Shown one piece after another: positions 62,752-64,000 of a DNA stretch of 64,000 bases; positions within the stretch are counted from its first letter, which is position 1; the number at the start of each line of letters is the position of its first letter. Position numbers and translations under genes: made by a program. Below the pieces are notes generated by a model that ran no database searches, was not told where the DNA came from, and saw only the letters and a list, made by a program, of their open reading frames with translations. Origin of the DNA: DASSUW01 sp963830725 (GTDB lineage: Bacteria; Actinomycetota; Thermoleophilia; Solirubrobacterales; Solirubrobacteraceae); assembly GCA_963830725.1 (NCBI GenBank), contig CAWHNO010000013.1, positions 1-64,000 of the forward strand, given 5' to 3'.

Positions 62752-63960
62752 CTAGTGACCGGCGGCGTGCGGGGCGTTCGGGGTCTTCAGCACCCCGAGC
62801 GAGCCCTTGACCATGTCCCCGAAGGCATGGTTGACGAACGGGTAGCCGCCCTCCTCCTCGAGCGTGAACTCGACCCAGCCGCCCTGTGACGGCGCGAGGT
62901 TGATGGTCTGGGCGTCGTGGCCGGGGGTGCCCTCGATCACGGTGCGGTCGAAGACGGTGCCGATCACGTGGAAGGCGCTCCAGACGCTGGGGCCCGCGTT
63001 GAGGACGTACATCCGGACCTTCTCGCCGACCTTGACGTCGATCGGGTGGTCCTTGTACTGGTTGGCGTAGCCGTTGAAGGCGATCACGTCAGGCTGCTTG
63101 GCGGCCATCTTGTTCATGTCCGCGTCCTTGCCGGCCTCGCCGATGTAGTACTCCTGCTGCGTGATCCACAGCTCCTTGTCGACCGGGGCGAGGTCCTTGG
63201 GCTTGACCACGAACATGCCGACCATCCCGGCCCCGGTGTGCATGAGGACCGGCTGCGTGGCGCAGTGGTACATGAACACGCCGGGGTGCTTGGCGACGAA
63301 CCGGTAGTGCATCGACTTGCCGGGCGCCAGGTCCGCGTAGCGCTTGCCGGGGTTGACCTCGGCCGAGTGGAAGTCGAGCGAGTGCGGCAGGTCGACCTGC
63401 ATGCTCTCGTCGGTGCCGTTGATCAGCGTGAAGTCCACGGTGTCGCCCTCGTTGACGACCATCGGCGTCGAGACGCCGGTACCGCGGTAGTACTTGCCGT
63501 TGACGGCGAAGCTCCATACCTCGGTCGGGGCGAGGTCCTTGGAGACCTGGGTGACGTGCTGGAAGACGTCGACCTTGAACTTCTTGACGGCGCCGGCCGG
63601 GATGGGCGGGAGCGTCGGATCGACGCGCTCGAACGGCTCGAACTTCACGCCCTTGGCGTCGGCGGCCAAGGGAGCGGCGGTCGGCGCGGTCGCGGCGGCG
63701 TGGGCGTCGTGCGAGACGGCTGGGGCCGCGGCGGCGCTCGCGGCCTGCGAGTCGCTCTTCGTCGCGAGCGCGACGACCGCGACGAGGACGCCGATCAGGG
63801 CGACCAGGCCCACGAGGCCGATGGAGACGTAGATCCAGGAGCGGCGCTCCTGCTCGGCGTCGGGCGCGTACAGCGTGGGATCGGAGCCGTCGAGCCCTTC
63901 TGCGGCGGCGTAGTCGAGAGCCTGGGCGTGGTCGTCGGAGTCTGGGATGAGGGTGGACAT
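62752..63960 (-). CDS. Membrane-anchored two-domain copper oxidase, nitrite-reductase (NirK)-like
   Basis: 402 residues. A cytoplasmic tail of about 40 residues, a membrane anchor (about 43-67) and an Ala/Pro linker precede two cupredoxin domains (about 125-255 and 262-395). Ligands match copper nitrite reductase: type 1 His193, Cys233, His241, Met246 (HSLDFH, MYHCATQPVLMHTGAGM) and type 2 His198, His232, His331 (FHVIGTVFD), with catalytic Asp196. The N-terminal anchor replaces the usual signal peptide. Nitrite reduction is the best guess; a laccase-like two-domain oxidase is the alternative. ATG 63960 has aaggaaggaaat upstream. Confidence 0.85.
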   Translation of the reverse strand: MSTLIPDSDDHAQALDYAAAEGLDGSDPTLYAPDAEQERRSWIYVSIGLVGLVALIGVLVAVVALATKSDSQAASAAAAPAVSHDAHAAATAPTAAPLAADAKGVKFEPFERVDPTLPPIPAGAVKKFKVDVFQHVTQVSKDLAPTEVWSFAVNGKYYRGTGVSTPMVVNEGDTVDFTLINGTDESMQVDLPHSLDFHSAEVNPGKRYADLAPGKSMHYRFVAKHPGVFMYHCATQPVLMHTGAGMVGMFVVKPKDLAPVDKELWITQQEYYIGEAGKDADMNKMAAKQPDVIAFNGYANQYKDHPIDVKVGEKVRMYVLNAGPSVWSAFHVIGTVFDRTVIEGTPGHDAQTINLAPSQGGWVEFTLEEEGGYPFVNHAFGDMVKGSLGVLKTPNAPHAAGH

Positions 63961-64000
63961 GGCGGGGATTTCCTTCCTTTGATCTCTCTCTGCCCCTATC

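Overview
The window is about 64 kb of very GC-rich DNA with short gene gaps, frequent GTG starts, many 4-base stop/start overlaps (ATGA, GTGA) and many LuxR/NarL-type regulators. Gene content (Liv-type transport, PucR, CGNR zinc-finger regulator, CHAD protein, GNAT/acyl-CoA synthetase fusion, GH78 rhamnosidases) fits a free-living soil actinobacterium, most likely Thermoleophilia/Solirubrobacterales; the taxon is an inference. No rRNA, complete tRNA, insertion sequence, CRISPR array or phage gene was seen.

Layout. 1-2.95 kb: PHA synthase, alpha/beta hydrolase and acyl-CoA dehydrogenase, all heavily frameshifted. 3.3-10.9 kb: PucR regulator and acyl-CoA ligase, divergent from a five-gene branched-chain amino acid type ABC operon (F-G-H-M-K order). 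10.9-13.5 kb: a patch rich in gene remnants with an XRE/membrane pair, a cupin and a CGNR regulator. 13.6-15 kb: O-methyltransferase and a small protein. 15.1-19.7 kb: an Amt-type ammonium channel fused to a GAF/PAS histidine kinase, overlapping a response regulator that carries two cyclase-like domains and a LuxR HTH. 20-25 kb: large LuxR regulator (damaged), VOC protein, pyridine-nucleotide disulfide oxidoreductase, ABM-fold protein. 25.3-29.3 kb: PhoB-like regulator, DUF47/PhoU-like protein, CHAD protein and ParA-type ATPase. 29.7-40.7 kb: a DeoR-regulated rhamnoside locus (two GH78 rhamnosidases around a sugar ABC transporter). 40.6-48.8 kb: LuxR regulator, ArsR/SRPBCC pair, membrane hydrolase, DUF-type membrane protein, NarL-type two-component pair. 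48.8-54 kb: a ring-cleaving dioxygenase fused to a MarR regulator, a copper P-type ATPase with a CsoR-like operator in its promoter, and an FAD-linked oxidase. 54.1-56.8 kb: creatininase-family protein, sugar epimerase and DeoR regulator. 56.8-62 kb: an operon of NarL response regulator, SQR-like flavoprotein and MESH1-like HD hydrolase, divergent from a GNAT/acyl-CoA synthetase fusion. 62-64 kb: small membrane protein and a membrane-anchored two-domain copper oxidase with nitrite-reductase-type ligands.

Quality. At least 25 single-base frameshifts interrupt otherwise intact proteins, clustered at 0-2.6, 21.6-22.9, 35.4-43.5, 47.8 and 50.4-54 kb. Several are an extra G in a CGG/CGGG context. 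They look like sequence errors rather than decay, so these genes are described as single genes with the break positions noted. Separate from these, several short C-terminal gene fragments appear to be genuine remnants.

Most notable candidates: the ammonium-channel kinase with its cyclase-LuxR regulator; the CHAD/ParA translationally coupled pair in a phosphate context; the dioxygenase-MarR fusion with two matched operators over its own promoter; and the long shared leader in front of the rhamnosidase and its sugar-binding protein.
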